Shown piece after piece: positions 52,185 to 61,096 of a stretch of 64,000 nt of DNA. A program made the position numbers and the translations under genes. The notes under the pieces are model-generated. The model saw only the letters and a program-made list of their open reading frames with translations. It was not told the origin of the DNA and searched no databases. Location: contig NZ_CABVGP010000001.1 of NCBI RefSeq assembly GCF_902497555.1, positions 1-64,000 on the forward strand, given 5' to 3'. Positions within the stretch are counted from its first letter, which is position 1. Each line of letters starts with the position of its first letter. Origin of the DNA: Amycolatopsis camponoti. GTDB lineage: Bacteria > Actinomycetota > Actinomycetes > Mycobacteriales > Pseudonocardiaceae.

Positions 52185-53003
52185 TCAGCTGGCCTGCTGC
52201 CGAGCCTGGGCGTTGTCCGGCACCTCGAGCACGTCCAAAGGCACGTAAGGCGCCAGCTGCGGCCGCTTCGGCGACAACCCGTCGCCCATCGACTCGCCCC
52301 GCAGCTGCCGCCGGATCCACGGCAGCAGGTAGGCCTTCGTCCACGTCAGATCCGATCGCCGCGAGTCGATCCAGCGGTTCGGGACCTCCTCCGCGGGCCA
52401 CGGCTCGCGCCAGTCGCCCTCGATCGGCACTCCCAGGACCTCCGCTGCCTTCAGGGCGATCCGGCGGTGGGCCTCCGGGGAGAAGTGCAGGCGGTCGTCG
52501 CTCCACGCGCGGCGGTCGTGGAGGGGCGCCATCGTCCACAAATCGACCATGCGGGCGCCGTGGCGCTCCGCGATCGCCCACAGGTGGGCGTTGTAGATCC
52601 CCACCTTGCCGCGCAGAACCGACATCACGGACAGCACCTTCGTGTCCGGGCCGTTGAAGATGAGCACTGGGATGCCCGCCGCCCGCAGCTTGGCCACGCC
52701 CTCTTCGAGGCGCGCCGCCACCGCGTCGACGTCCGCTCCCGGGACGATGATGTCGTTGCCGCCCGCGCACAGGGTGACCAGGTCGGGCTTCAGTTCCAGG
52801 GCGATCGGGAGCTGCTCGTCCATGATCTCGTCGAGCATCTTGCCCCGCAGGGACAGGTTCGCGTACTGGAAGCCGGTGCGCCCGGCCGCCAGGATCTCCG
52901 CGAGCCGGTCGGCCCAGCCGCGGTACGAACCGTCCGGCAGCTCGTCGTTGAGCCCTTCGGTGAAGCTGTCCCCGATCGCCACATAGCTGTCGAATCCGTA
53001 CAC
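52185..53003 (-). CDS. SGNH/GDSL hydrolase
   Basis: 272 residues with the four SGNH blocks: VAIGDSFTEG (nucleophile Ser), block II/III regions (ANLSLRGKMLDEIMD and LCAGGNDIIVPG with the Asn), and DDRLHFSPEAHRRIA for the His. GTG 53003 (VYGFDSYV) is used. It is cytosolic by the absence of a signal peptide. A perfect 19-bp inverted repeat lies 42 bases upstream, so it is likely under a dedicated repressor. Substrate unknown; the family hydrolyses esters of lipids or glycans. Confidence 0.88.
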   Translation of the reverse strand: MYGFDSYVAIGDSFTEGLNDELPDGSYRGWADRLAEILAAGRTGFQYANLSLRGKMLDEIMDEQLPIALELKPDLVTLCAGGNDIIVPGADVDAVAARLEEGVAKLRAAGIPVLIFNGPDTKVLSVMSVLRGKVGIYNAHLWAIAERHGARMVDLWTMAPLHDRRAWSDDRLHFSPEAHRRIALKAAEVLGVPIEGDWREPWPAEEVPNRWIDSRRSDLTWTKAYLLPWIRRQLRGESMGDGLSPKRPQLAPYVPLDVLEVPDNAQARQQAS

Positions 53004-53044
53004 GGTGGGTCCCCTTCCCGTCCTGCGACCGACTCCCCGACATG

Positions 53045-53063
53045 TAGTTGTACACGACAACTA
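53045..53063. promoter_or_regulatory. Perfect inverted repeat upstream of the SGNH hydrolase
   Basis: TAGTTGTACACGACAACTA: seven-bp arms TAGTTGT/ACAACTA around ACACG. It matches the typical TetR/GntR operator form. No regulator gene is adjacent, so the protein acts in trans. Confidence 0.65.
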
Positions 53064-53255
53064 ACCGTCCGAGCCCCTCCGGTGTTCAGCCTGTGGTAAC
53101 AGTGTCTTATCTTGTCGGCCTTCCCCGCCTCTCTATTACGTAGTCTTCACCTTCCGCATGCCGTGAGACAGCACACTCGAAGGCAATCACCAGACTCTTG
53201 TGGCGAAAATCTCCCTGCTTGCAGCCTGCCTGGCACGATCCGGCACGCTGGACAG

Positions 53256-53918
53256 GTGTCCGCAGAACCCCGTGAGTCGCTCGCGCAGATCCTCGGCGGC
53301 CGCCGAGGTGCGCTCGACGCCAGTATCCCGCCCGCCGGTTTCGTCGTCGGCTGGCTCGCGGCGGGGCAGTCCATCGCCTGGGGTGCCGGCGCCGCCATCG
53401 CGGTCGCCGTCGCGCTCGGGGTCTACCGGATGGTCCGCGGCGGGAAGGTCCGCGCGGTGGTCGTCAGCCTGGCCGCCGTCGTCGCGGCCGCGCTGATCGC
53501 CTTGCACACCGGCCGCGCCCAGGACTTCTTCCTGCTGCAGCTGATGTCCAATGTGGCCAGCGCGCTGCTCTGGGCCGCGAGCATCGTGGTCCGGTGGCCG
53601 CTGCTCGGCGTCGTCGTCGGCCTGGTGCTCGGCCAGAAGACGCGCTGGCGCCGCGACCCCGTGCTGCTGAAGGCGTACTCGCGCGCCAGCTGGGTCTGGG
53701 TGTTCGGCCAGTACGTGCTGCGCGTCGTCGTCTACGGCCTGCTGTGGTGGTCCGGCCAGGTGATCGCGCTCGGCGTGGCCCGCACGGTGCTGTCGTGGCC
53801 ACTGGTCGCGCTGACCGTCGCGGTGAGCGGCTGGGTGCTCTACCGGGCATTGCCGCCGGAGCACCCCGGCTTGCGATTGGCCCCCGAAACCCGGTCGGAC
53901 GACGTACCCGGGACATAA
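53256..53918 (+). CDS. DUF3159-family membrane protein
   Basis: 220 residues. The sequence begins VSAEPRESLAQILGGRRGAL followed by five or six membrane helices (AGFVVGWLAAGQSIAWGAGA, IAVAVALGVYRMV, WAASIVVRWPLLGVVVGLVL among them) and a short polar C-terminus. The GGRRGALDASIPP start followed by helices is the DUF3159 signature. GTG 53256 is preferred to an upstream start that would add a non-homologous Ser/Arg-rich stretch. Function unknown, actinobacteria-specific. Confidence 0.82.
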   Translation: MSAEPRESLAQILGGRRGALDASIPPAGFVVGWLAAGQSIAWGAGAAIAVAVALGVYRMVRGGKVRAVVVSLAAVVAAALIALHTGRAQDFFLLQLMSNVASALLWAASIVVRWPLLGVVVGLVLGQKTRWRRDPVLLKAYSRASWVWVFGQYVLRVVVYGLLWWSGQVIALGVARTVLSWPLVALTVAVSGWVLYRALPPEHPGLRLAPETRSDDVPGT

Positions 53919-53921
53919 GGC

Positions 53922-53953
53922 GGCCCCCGGCGAGGGGGGAGGGTCCGGGGGCC
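53922..53953 (+). terminator. Terminator of the DUF3159 gene
   Basis: GGCCCCCGG and CCGGGGGCC (nine-bp perfect stem, 14-base loop) begin four bases after the stop codon. The minus-strand kinase gene ends at 54028, so the hairpin may serve both directions. Confidence 0.8.
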
Positions 53954-54027
53954 ACTGACTACGTTACCCGGACTACCGGGCTCCAGTCGACGTTTTGGCG
54001 TCTTCCCGTCGCGTTTTACTCAATTTT

Positions 54028-54984
54028 TTAGGGAAATACTGGTCTAACCACCCCTTCGCCGAAGGCGTCCACGGCCGCGAGCCAGGCCGCCCCGAGCACC
54101 CCATCCGAGCTGGTCAGCACCTCCAGGCCGGACAAACCACGGCGTACGAGGGCACCGACCGGGCTGTTTCCGGTCAGGACCGAACCCACGAGCACCACCG
54201 GGGTCGATTCGCCCGGTTCGCGCGCGGCGAGGGCGTTCGCGACCAGAAGTTCGGCCGCGCGGGCCACTATTCCGCCCGCCGCGGGCTCCCCGGCGTCGTG
54301 CGCCGCGCTCACCAAGGGGGCGAAGCGGGCGAGCCGGACCGGTGCCTCGGCATTGGCGGTCGTGATCAACGCGCGTGCGGCGGCGAGGCGCTCCGCGTCC
54401 GTCCGGACGTCCAAACCGGACGGTCCGAGCGCCGCGGCGAGCACCGCCGAGGGCAGCCCGTCCAGGGAGAGGCCGCGGCCGAGAGCCTCCAAAGTGGATC
54501 GGACGGCTTCGCGGCCGAGCCAGAACGCGGACCCTTCGTCGCCGAGCAGCCAGCCGTAGCCGCCCGCGGTGCCGGTCAGCCGGCGCTTGCGGATCCGGCC
54601 CGCGATGGAACCGGTGCCGGCGACGAGCACCGTCCCGTCCGGCGCCGACGTCGCGGACGCGTAAGCCACTTCGGCGTCGGCGACCACCCGGACGTTCGTG
54701 AGTCCGATTCGCGTCCAGGCCGCGTCGAACACCGCCGCCACGCGCACGTCGCTGAGCTTGCTGACCCCGGCCATGCCGACGACGGACGCCCGCACCTCGC
54801 CCGGGTCGCGCGTGCCCAGCGCCGCGGTGATCGCGTCGGCGATCCGGCCCGCCGCGACCTCGGGTGCGTGCGCGTTGGGGTTGGCGCCTTCGCCGCGGCC
54901 GGTGCCCAGCACGGCGCCGGCGGCGTCGACCAGTGCGGCCCTGGTCGACGTTCCGCCGGCGTCGACGCCGATCGCGTAGGTCAC
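54028..54984 (-). CDS. N-acetylglucosamine kinase (BadF/BadG ATPase family)
   Basis: 318 residues of the sugar-kinase/Hsp70 fold: IGVDAGGTSTRAALVDAAG (phosphate-1), VLVAGTGSIAGRIRKRRLTG and GGYGWLLGDEGSAFWLGREA (adenosine/ substrate region), and VVLVGSVLTGNSPVG near the C-terminus. Pairing with a SIS isomerase gene (four-base ATGA overlap) under a DasR-type operator points to N-acetylglucosamine or glucosamine phosphorylation. Specificity is inference. Confidence 0.88.
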   Translation of the reverse strand: MTYAIGVDAGGTSTRAALVDAAGAVLGTGRGEGANPNAHAPEVAAGRIADAITAALGTRDPGEVRASVVGMAGVSKLSDVRVAAVFDAAWTRIGLTNVRVVADAEVAYASATSAPDGTVLVAGTGSIAGRIRKRRLTGTAGGYGWLLGDEGSAFWLGREAVRSTLEALGRGLSLDGLPSAVLAAALGPSGLDVRTDAERLAAARALITTANAEAPVRLARFAPLVSAAHDAGEPAAGGIVARAAELLVANALAAREPGESTPVVLVGSVLTGNSPVGALVRRGLSGLEVLTSSDGVLGAAWLAAVDAFGEGVVRPVFP

Positions 54985-56027
54985 CTCGTCTTGGTCACCT
55001 TCAGCAGGCCGCGCGGGCTGTCCGGGTCGCCGCCGCGGGCGAGCGACAGGCCGAGCGCGATCCGCTGGATGGGCAGGATCTCCAGGATCGGCGCGAGCTC
55101 TTCGACGGTCGGGGCGACGTCGATGCGCAGCGCCGCCGGCACCTCCGAGGCGGCCGAACCGACGGCGAGCACGTCCGCGCCGCGCTTGCCGACGGCCTCG
55201 AGAACCTCGTGCATCGCCTGCCCGCCCTGCCCCTTGCTGGTCACCGCGAGCACGGCGGTCTCGCCGTCGACCGCCGCGACCGGGCCGTGCAGCAGGTCCG
55301 CGCCGCTGTACGCGCGGGCGGCCAGGTAGCTCGTCTCGGCCAGCTTGAGCGAACCCTCCAGCGCCGACGCGTAGGAGTAGCCGCGGCCGGTGGTGAGGAC
55401 GCGGTCCACGAAGCGGTATCGGTCGACCGCCCGCTGGACGCCTTCGGCGGCGCCGTCCAGGGTCTGCTGCGCCAGCTCGCCGATCTTCTCGGCGTCGGCC
55501 GCCTTGCCGCCGCGCACCGCGTCGATCAGGAGGTAGAGCGCCATCAGCGTCGCCGAGTACGTCTTGGTCGCGGCGACGGCCTTCTCGACGCCGGCGCCGA
55601 TGTCGACGCCGAGCTCGGACGCCGCCCGCAGCGGCGAGTCCGGGGTGTTGGTGACGGACACCGTCAGCGCGCCCTGGCGGCGCGCTGTTTCGGTGACCTC
55701 GATCAGGTCGGGCGAGCCGCCGCTCTGGCTGACCGTGACGAACAGCACGTCCCGCAGATCGGGCCGCGCGCCGTACAGCGTCGCCGTGGACGGGGAGACA
55801 AGACCAGCCGGAAGGCCGAGCAGTACCTCGATCAGGTACTTCGCATACAACGCTGCGTGGTCACTCGATCCACGCGCGGCGAGCAAAGCGAAGCGCGGAG
55901 GCCGTTGTGAGATCTTTTCCGCCACCTCGGCGATTTCCGCCTGACGCCCCACCAGTCCGGCCAGGACGTCCGGTTGCTGGGCGATCTCCGCGGCCATGTG
56001 CTCGCCGGGCCGTTGTTCGGTCATCAT
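54981..56027 (-). CDS. Double-SIS-domain aminosugar isomerase/deaminase
   Basis: 348 residues with two SIS domains: FALLAARGSSDHAALYAKYL and VTVSQSGGSPDLIEVTETAR in the first, and RGYSYASALEGSLKLAETSY with YSGADLLHGPVAAV in the second. It is the isomerase half of GlmS without the glutaminase part, i.e. the AgaS/NagB-II type that converts glucosamine-6-phosphate to fructose-6-phosphate and ammonia. ATG 56027 or 56024 follow GGAGAGG. Divergent from dasR across the operator; overlaps the kinase gene. Confidence 0.9.
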   Translation of the reverse strand: MMTEQRPGEHMAAEIAQQPDVLAGLVGRQAEIAEVAEKISQRPPRFALLAARGSSDHAALYAKYLIEVLLGLPAGLVSPSTATLYGARPDLRDVLFVTVSQSGGSPDLIEVTETARRQGALTVSVTNTPDSPLRAASELGVDIGAGVEKAVAATKTYSATLMALYLLIDAVRGGKAADAEKIGELAQQTLDGAAEGVQRAVDRYRFVDRVLTTGRGYSYASALEGSLKLAETSYLAARAYSGADLLHGPVAAVDGETAVLAVTSKGQGGQAMHEVLEAVGKRGADVLAVGSAASEVPAALRIDVAPTVEELAPILEILPIQRIALGLSLARGGDPDSPRGLLKVTKTR

Positions 56028-56070
56028 TTTCCTCTCCACCTCCGGCATTATGTACCGGACTCAGGCGGCG

Positions 56071-56092
56071 TCGGTCAGGTCTAGACCAATGT
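56071..56092. promoter_or_regulatory. DasR-responsive element (dre)
   Basis: GGTCAGGTCTAGACCAATG contains the full ten-bp core GGTCTAGACC (56078-56087) of the DasR operator, embedded between the divergent SIS gene (start 56027) and dasR (start 56176). It should respond to glucosamine-6-phosphate through DasR. Confidence 0.85.
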
Positions 56093-56175
56093 TAGTGGGG
56101 CGGCGGGTTTGGGGAAAAGGGTACGTTTCTTACGGGGACGTGGCGCGCAATGAGGGAAGACATAGGGAGTCGGGC

Positions 56176-56931
56176 ATGTTGGAGACCACCACCACGGGCG
56201 AGGCGGGCGCCGTCGCCGCGATGCGCGGGCAGCGCGAGCCCAAGTACTGGGCGCTGAAACAGCACCTCCTCGACCTCCTGGACGTGCTGCCGCCCGGGTC
56301 GCCGATCCCGACCGAACGCGCGCTCGCCGGGGAGTTCACGGTCTCCCGCACCACCGTGCGCCAGGCGCTGGCCGACCTCACGGCCGAGGGCCGTCTGCAC
56401 CGTGTGCAGGGGAAAGGCACGTTCGCGGCCGAGCCGAAGCTCGCGCAGCGGCTGCAGTTGTCGTCCTACACCGAGGACATGCGGCGCCAAGGCCTGAAGC
56501 CGTCTTCGAAGCTGCTGGAGCTCGAGGAGCTCCCGGCCGAGGGCGACCTCGCGAAACTGCTCGGAATCCGTACTGGTGCGAAAATTCTTCGCCTTCGACG
56601 GCTTCGACTGGCGGACTCGCAGCCGATGGCGCTGGAGACTTCGCACCTCCCGGCCGGCCGATTCCGCGGACTCCGCAAGCACGTCTCGGCGGGCGGTTCG
56701 TTGTACGCCGTTCTGCGCGAGTACTACGGAGTGGAACTGGAACGCGCCGAAGAGTCGATCGAGACGTCGCTCGCCGGTCCGGAAGAGGCGGAGATGCTCG
56801 GCGCCGACGTCGGCATGCCGGTGCTCCGGCTGACCCGGCACTCGTTCGCCACCGACGGCAAGCCGGTCGAGTACGCCCGCTCCGTCTACCGCGGCGACCG
56901 GTACAAGTTCGTCACCACGCTGATGCCGTGA
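56176..56931 (+). CDS. dasR: GntR/HutC-family aminosugar regulator, DasR-like
   Basis: 251 residues. GntR HTH in PTERALAGEFTVSRTTVRQA LADLTAEGRL, then QGKGTFAAEPKLAQRLQLSS and a UTRA effector domain with YTEDMRRQGLKPSSKLLELE and YRGDRYKFVTTL at the end. The wording from VSRTTVRQAL to the DRYKFV end tracks Streptomyces DasR as I recall it. ATG 56176 is used, preceded by GGGAGT. It sits beside aminosugar genes and a dre, so it probably represses them and itself in the absence of glucosamine-6-phosphate. Confidence 0.9.
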   Translation: MLETTTTGEAGAVAAMRGQREPKYWALKQHLLDLLDVLPPGSPIPTERALAGEFTVSRTTVRQALADLTAEGRLHRVQGKGTFAAEPKLAQRLQLSSYTEDMRRQGLKPSSKLLELEELPAEGDLAKLLGIRTGAKILRLRRLRLADSQPMALETSHLPAGRFRGLRKHVSAGGSLYAVLREYYGVELERAEESIETSLAGPEEAEMLGADVGMPVLRLTRHSFATDGKPVEYARSVYRGDRYKFVTTLMP

Positions 56932-56973
56932 CCCGGTGTTGACGGCGATCACCGCGCAAGGTGGAGTTGCGGG

Positions 56974-58506
56974 GTGACTGCCACCGAAGACACCGGGATC
57001 CGCTGGGGGACGCACGCCGCCCGCGGCGTGCTCGCCACCACCATCCTCGGTTCGGGCATGGCGATGCTCGACGGCACCATCGTCAACGTCGCCCTGCCCC
57101 GCATCGGCACCGAGCTGAACGCCTCCGTCGCCGGGCTCCAATGGATCCTCGACGGCTACCTGCTGGCGCTCGCCGCGCTCATCCTGGTCGCCGGCTCGCT
57201 CGGCGACCGCTACGGCCGCCGCCGGATGTACCTCATCGGCGTCGTCTGGTTCGGCGTCGCGTCCGGGCTGTGCGCCGCCGCGACGTCCACCGAGATGCTG
57301 GTCGCGATGCGGATCCTGCAGGGCATCGGCGGCGCGCTGCTGACGCCCGGGTCGCTCGCGATCCTCCAGTCGTCCTTCGCGCACGACGCGCGCGCCCGCG
57401 CGATCGGCGCGTGGTCCGGCCTCGGCGGCATCGCGGCGGCCGCCGGACCGCTGCTCGGCGGCTTCCTCGTCCAGGTCTGGTCGTGGCGGCTCGCGTTCCT
57501 GATCAACGTCCCGATCGCGGTCGCCGTCGTGCTGATGGCCCGGAAGTTCGTCCCCGAGTCCCGCGACCCGCAGGCGACCGGGCACCCCGACTTCGGCGCC
57601 GCGGCGCTCGGCGCGATCGGCCTCGCCGGGATCACCGGTGCGCTGGTGGAGGCGCCGGCTCGCGGCATCGCGGACCCGATCGTGCTGGTCGCGGGCCTGC
57701 TGGGGATCGCGGGACTGACCGCGTTCGTCGTCGTCCAGCACCGCTCGCGCGAGCCGCTGGTGCCGCCGTCGCTGTTCCGCGACCGGACGTTCACCCTGGC
57801 CAACGCGCTGACCTTCGCCATGTACGCGGCGCTCGGCGGCGTGATGATGCTGCTGGTCATGCAGCTGCAGGTGTCGCTGCACTACTCGCCGACGGCGTCC
57901 GGCCTGGCCGGGCTGCCGCTCACGGTGATCATGCTGCTGCTGTCGGGGCGTTCGGGTGCGCTGGCCCAGCGCATCGGGCCGCGCACCCAGCTGGTGGTGG
58001 GCCCGATCATCGTCGGCATCGGGATGCTGCTGATGCTGCGCATCGCGCCCGGCGCGTCCTACCTCGGGACGGTGCTGCCCGCGGTCGTCGTGTTCGGGCT
58101 GGGCCTGGCGACGGTGGTGGCCCCGGTGACCGCGACGGTGCTCGCCGCGGCCCCGGACCGCTACGCCGGCGTCGCGTCGGGGGTCAACAACGCGATCGCG
58201 CGCTCCGGTGGTCTCTTGGCCGTCGCGGTGCTGCCGGCCGCGGCCGGGCTGACCGGCGAGGCGTACGCCGACCCGGTGGCGCTCACCGCGGGTTGGCGGA
58301 TGGCGCTGGTCATCTGCGCGGCGCTGGCGATCGTGGGCGGGCTGATCGCGCTGGGCATCCACAACGGCGTCCTCGAGCCGCCGTCCGAGCCGCCGGCTTC
58401 TCCCGCGGCCGACGACGAGAGCCCCCACCTGGGCGAGTGCTACCACTGCGGCGTCGAGGGGCCGCCGACCCACATCCGCGGCGGCTCCCCGGTGGCCGGT
58501 TCCTAG
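56974..58506 (+). CDS. MFS drug-efflux transporter (EmrB/QacA, DHA2 type)
   Basis: 510 residues with 14 predicted helices. The helix-1 and motif-A signatures are clear: ILGSGMAMLDGTIVNVALPR and LGDRYGRRRMYLIGVVW; motif C-like GIAAAAGPLLGGFL follows. The C-terminus has an unusual hydrophilic extension ending ECYHCGVEGPPTHIRGG, with a CxxC pair. GTG start. It probably exports a drug or secondary metabolite by proton antiport. The cysteine tail is not usual for this family and could bind metal. Confidence 0.88.
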   Translation: MTATEDTGIRWGTHAARGVLATTILGSGMAMLDGTIVNVALPRIGTELNASVAGLQWILDGYLLALAALILVAGSLGDRYGRRRMYLIGVVWFGVASGLCAAATSTEMLVAMRILQGIGGALLTPGSLAILQSSFAHDARARAIGAWSGLGGIAAAAGPLLGGFLVQVWSWRLAFLINVPIAVAVVLMARKFVPESRDPQATGHPDFGAAALGAIGLAGITGALVEAPARGIADPIVLVAGLLGIAGLTAFVVVQHRSREPLVPPSLFRDRTFTLANALTFAMYAALGGVMMLLVMQLQVSLHYSPTASGLAGLPLTVIMLLLSGRSGALAQRIGPRTQLVVGPIIVGIGMLLMLRIAPGASYLGTVLPAVVVFGLGLATVVAPVTATVLAAAPDRYAGVASGVNNAIARSGGLLAVAVLPAAAGLTGEAYADPVALTAGWRMALVICAALAIVGGLIALGIHNGVLEPPSEPPASPAADDESPHLGECYHCGVEGPPTHIRGGSPVAGS

Positions 58507-59462
58507 CCGGGCTGACCCGCGAGGATCTCGGCGAACAGCGCCGGGTCGGCGTTGCCGCCCGAGATGAGGGCGACCGTGCGCCCGGCCGGCAGCTCGTCGG
58601 CGTGGAACATGTACGCCGCCGTCGTCACCGCGCCGCTGGGCTCGGCGACCAGCCGGGCCTTCCGGGCGAGCGTGCGCACGGCTTCGCGGATCTCGTCCTC
58701 GGTGACCGTGACCATGGCGTCGACGACCTCCCGCAGGTGCGCGAACGTCAGTTCGGACGGCTGCGCGCGCAGGCCGTCGGCGATCGTCCGGGCGCGGTCG
58801 GCCTGGGGCCAGTCGACCCGGTGGCCCAGGCGCAGCCCCTCGGCCGTGTCCCCGGCCAGCGCCGGCTCGACGCCGATGACGCGAGCCCGCGGGCAGCGCG
58901 CCTTGATCGCGACGCCGACACCGGACGCCAGCCCGCCGCCGCTCACCGGCACCAGCACGACCTCGACGTCGGGGAGGTCCTCGGCGATCTCGAGGCCCGC
59001 CGTGCCCTGCCCGGCGATGATGGCCGCGTCGTCGTAGGGCGGGACGAGGGTCAGCCCGCGTTCGGCGGCCAGTTCGTGCGCTTTCCCCTCGTGCTCGCCG
59101 ATCGGCACCTCGATCACCTCAGCGCCGTACGCGCGGGTGGCCTCGACCTTGATCCGCGGCGCGACGTCCGGCACGACGATCACCGCGGGTACGCCGTACT
59201 GCTGCGCGGCGTAGGCGACGGCCTGCGCGTGGTTACCGCTCGAGTACGCGATGACGCCGCGGGAGCGGCTTTCCTCGTCGAGGGAACCGATCGCGTTGAA
59301 CGCGCCGCGCACCTTGAACGCGCCGACCGGTTGCAGGCTTTCGGGTTTGAGCCACAGGGTTCCGCGGGGATCCCACGTCTGGAGCAACAGGGGCGTGTGC
59401 ACGGCGACACCTCGGACGCGCTTCGCCGCGGCCTCGATGTCGGAGATCGTCACCAGTTCCAT
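58503..59462 (-). CDS. Threonine/serine dehydratase (PLP, fold type II)
   Basis: 319 residues. PLP lysine in VGAFKVRGAFNAIGSL, the substrate Ser/Asn loop YSSGNHAQAVAYAA and the phosphate-binding loop VPVSGGGLASGVGVAIK are all present. The length fits catabolic threonine/serine dehydratases without an ACT regulatory domain. ATG 59462. It converges on the MFS gene with a four-base overlap of stops. Confidence 0.9.
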   Translation of the reverse strand: MELVTISDIEAAAKRVRGVAVHTPLLLQTWDPRGTLWLKPESLQPVGAFKVRGAFNAIGSLDEESRSRGVIAYSSGNHAQAVAYAAQQYGVPAVIVVPDVAPRIKVEATRAYGAEVIEVPIGEHEGKAHELAAERGLTLVPPYDDAAIIAGQGTAGLEIAEDLPDVEVVLVPVSGGGLASGVGVAIKARCPRARVIGVEPALAGDTAEGLRLGHRVDWPQADRARTIADGLRAQPSELTFAHLREVVDAMVTVTEDEIREAVRTLARKARLVAEPSGAVTTAAYMFHADELPAGRTVALISGGNADPALFAEILAGQPG

Positions 59463-59608
59463 GTGCCGAGTATGTCAAGAAAGTGTTCGGCGTGGAATGT
59501 CCACTGTGGACGGACGGAGTGGCGCTCCTCACGCTCCGGCAACGCGGGGAGTTCCTCGCGCGCCTTAGACGTTGGACAGGGGAGAAGACTTACTACCGGA
59601 TCGGGATC

Positions 59609-60343
59609 ATGAGCAAGGAGAACGCAGCGACTTCCGAAGCGAAGGAAGAAAAGTCAGGTCTGCGCATCGCGCAGGTGATGGCGGCGGCGCTCGCGGCGGT
59701 GACGGCGGCGCTGCTGGGGTCGACGCTCGGCGTGGCGGGCACGGTCGTCGGCGCGGGCGTGGCGAGCGTGATCACGACGGTCGGCGGCGAGGTGTACCTG
59801 CGCTCACTGCAGCGCACGCGCGAGGCCGCGCTGAAGGCGCGTCAGCTGGCGGCGTCGGGCATCCGGCGGCGTGGAACCGGTTCCGAGGTGGCGCCGGCCG
59901 AGCAGCCGACGGTCCAGCTGCCCCGGCCCGAGGAAGGCCCGCCCGAGGAGGAGCCGTCCCGGCTGCGGAAGCTGCGCTGGCCGTTGATCATCGGCACGAG
60001 CGTGGCGGCGTTCGCGGTGGCGATCCTGGCGATAGTCGGCTTCGAGTCGGCGACGGGCACCCAGATCGGCGGCGGGACGGGTTCGAGCATCGGCAAGATC
60101 TTCGGCAACGGCGGCGGTCAGACGGACAAGACCCCCTCGACGACGCCGACGACCGGCACGACCGACACCCAGGTGTCCCCGTCGGAGACGACGACCCCGT
60201 CGGACACCTCGACGGCCCCGACGACCTCGTCGGAGACGCCGACGACAACGCCGGGCACGACGACACAGCAGCCGTCGACCTCAGCCCCGGCCACGACGAC
60301 CCCGCCGACCAGCAAGGGCGCGGCGACCACCCCGACCCCGTAG
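59609..60343 (+). CDS. Thr/Ser/Pro-rich membrane protein of unknown function
   Basis: 244 residues. An N-terminal hydrophobic region (IAQVMAAALAAVTAALLGST, then TVVGAGVASVITTVGGEVYL) is followed by a charged linker, a second membrane helix (LIIGTSVAAFAVAILAIVGF) and a C-terminal ~80-residue run of Thr/Pro/Ser (TPTTGTTDTQVSPSETTTPS). The tail would be exported and could be glycosylated or cell-wall spanning. ATG 59609 follows no strong Shine-Dalgarno. Found widely in actinomycetes near thiamine genes but unassigned. Confidence 0.72.
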   Translation: MSKENAATSEAKEEKSGLRIAQVMAAALAAVTAALLGSTLGVAGTVVGAGVASVITTVGGEVYLRSLQRTREAALKARQLAASGIRRRGTGSEVAPAEQPTVQLPRPEEGPPEEEPSRLRKLRWPLIIGTSVAAFAVAILAIVGFESATGTQIGGGTGSSIGKIFGNGGGQTDKTPSTTPTTGTTDTQVSPSETTTPSDTSTAPTTSSETPTTTPGTTTQQPSTSAPATTTPPTSKGAATTPTP

Positions 60344-60347
60344 GTCA

Positions 60348-60392
60348 GTGAAGGGCACATCAAGGGTTCAAGTCCCTCGATGTGCCCTTCAC
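60348..60392. terminator. Bidirectional hairpin terminator between membrane gene and thiE
   Basis: GTGAAGGGCACATC pairs perfectly with GATGTGCCCTTCAC, and the inner AGGG/CCCT extend it, ending with TTTTC on the plus strand. It lies 4 bases after the upstream stop and 6 bases before the thiE stop. Confidence 0.85.
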
Positions 60393-60397
60393 GGTTT

Positions 60398-61057
60398 TCA
60401 AGCCAGGTGGGACCGCAACTCCCGCGCCGCGGCTTCCGGGTCCTCGGCCTCGGTGATCGCGCGGACCACCACGATCCGCGACGCGCCCGCCTCCAGCACC
60501 TCCGGGAGCCGCGGGCCGTCGATGCCGCCGATCGCGAACCACGGGCGTTCGGGAGCGGCCGCCGCCGTCGCGCGGACCAGGTCCAACCCCGGCGCCGACC
60601 GGCCCGGTTTCGTCGGTGTCGGCCAGCACGGGCCGGTGCAGAAGTAGTCCACCCCCGGTTCCGAAGCGGCGGCCGAAGCTTGCGCGACGGAGTGCGTCGA
60701 CCGCCCGATGACCACGTCGTCACCCAGAATCCGGCGGGCCAACCCGACCGGGATGTCGTCCTGGCCCAGGTGCAGCACGTCCGCGCCCACCGCCAGTGCC
60801 ACGTCCGCCCGGTCGTTCACCGACAGCAGTGCTCCGTGGCGCGCGCACGCCTCGGCCAGCACCTCCAGCGCCGCGATCTCGCCGGCGGCTTCCAAAGCGC
60901 CGGTCTTGTCGCGCAGCTGGATGATGTCGACGCCACCGGCCAGGGCCGCGTCGGCGAAGGACGCCAAGTCGCCGCGGGACGTGCGGGCGTCCGTGCAGAG
61001 GTACAGGCGCGCCGCGTCGAGGCGGGCGCGGATCTTGTCACCGGAAAGGGCGGGCAT
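60398..61057 (-). CDS. thiE: Thiamine-phosphate synthase
   Basis: 219 residues, TIM-barrel Thi[13 protein letters not shown] (substrate strand), [34 protein letters not shown] and [19 protein letters not shown]. It couples the pyrimidine and thiazole phosphates. ATG 61057 ([10 protein letters not shown]) is used. Divergent from thiO with the TPP riboswitch in between, on the other strand; there is no sign of a riboswitch for thiE itself. Confidence 0.94.
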   Translation of the reverse strand: MPALSGDKIRARLDAARLYLCTDARTSRGDLASFADAALAGGVDIIQLRDKTGALEAAGEIAALEVLAEACARHGALLSVNDRADVALAVGADVLHLGQDDIPVGLARRILGDDVVIGRSTHSVAQASAAASEPGVDYFCTGPCWPTPTKPGRSAPGLDLVRATAAAAPERPWFAIGGIDGPRLPEVLEAGASRIVVVRAITEAEDPEAAARELRSHLA

Positions 61058-61096
61058 AGCGGCGACCGTACCTTGGGAGCTAGGGTGGACTGGTCC

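Noticed and set aside
56092..58473. A ~790-codon minus-strand frame over dasR and the MFS gene
   Set aside because: Antisense to two well-supported genes, and composition typical of shadows (Arg/Asp/Gly/His).
60348..60392. T-arm-like GGTTCAAGTCCC suggesting a tRNA
   Set aside because: It is only the loop of a 14-bp terminator hairpin; no acceptor, D-arm or anticodon arm surrounds it.
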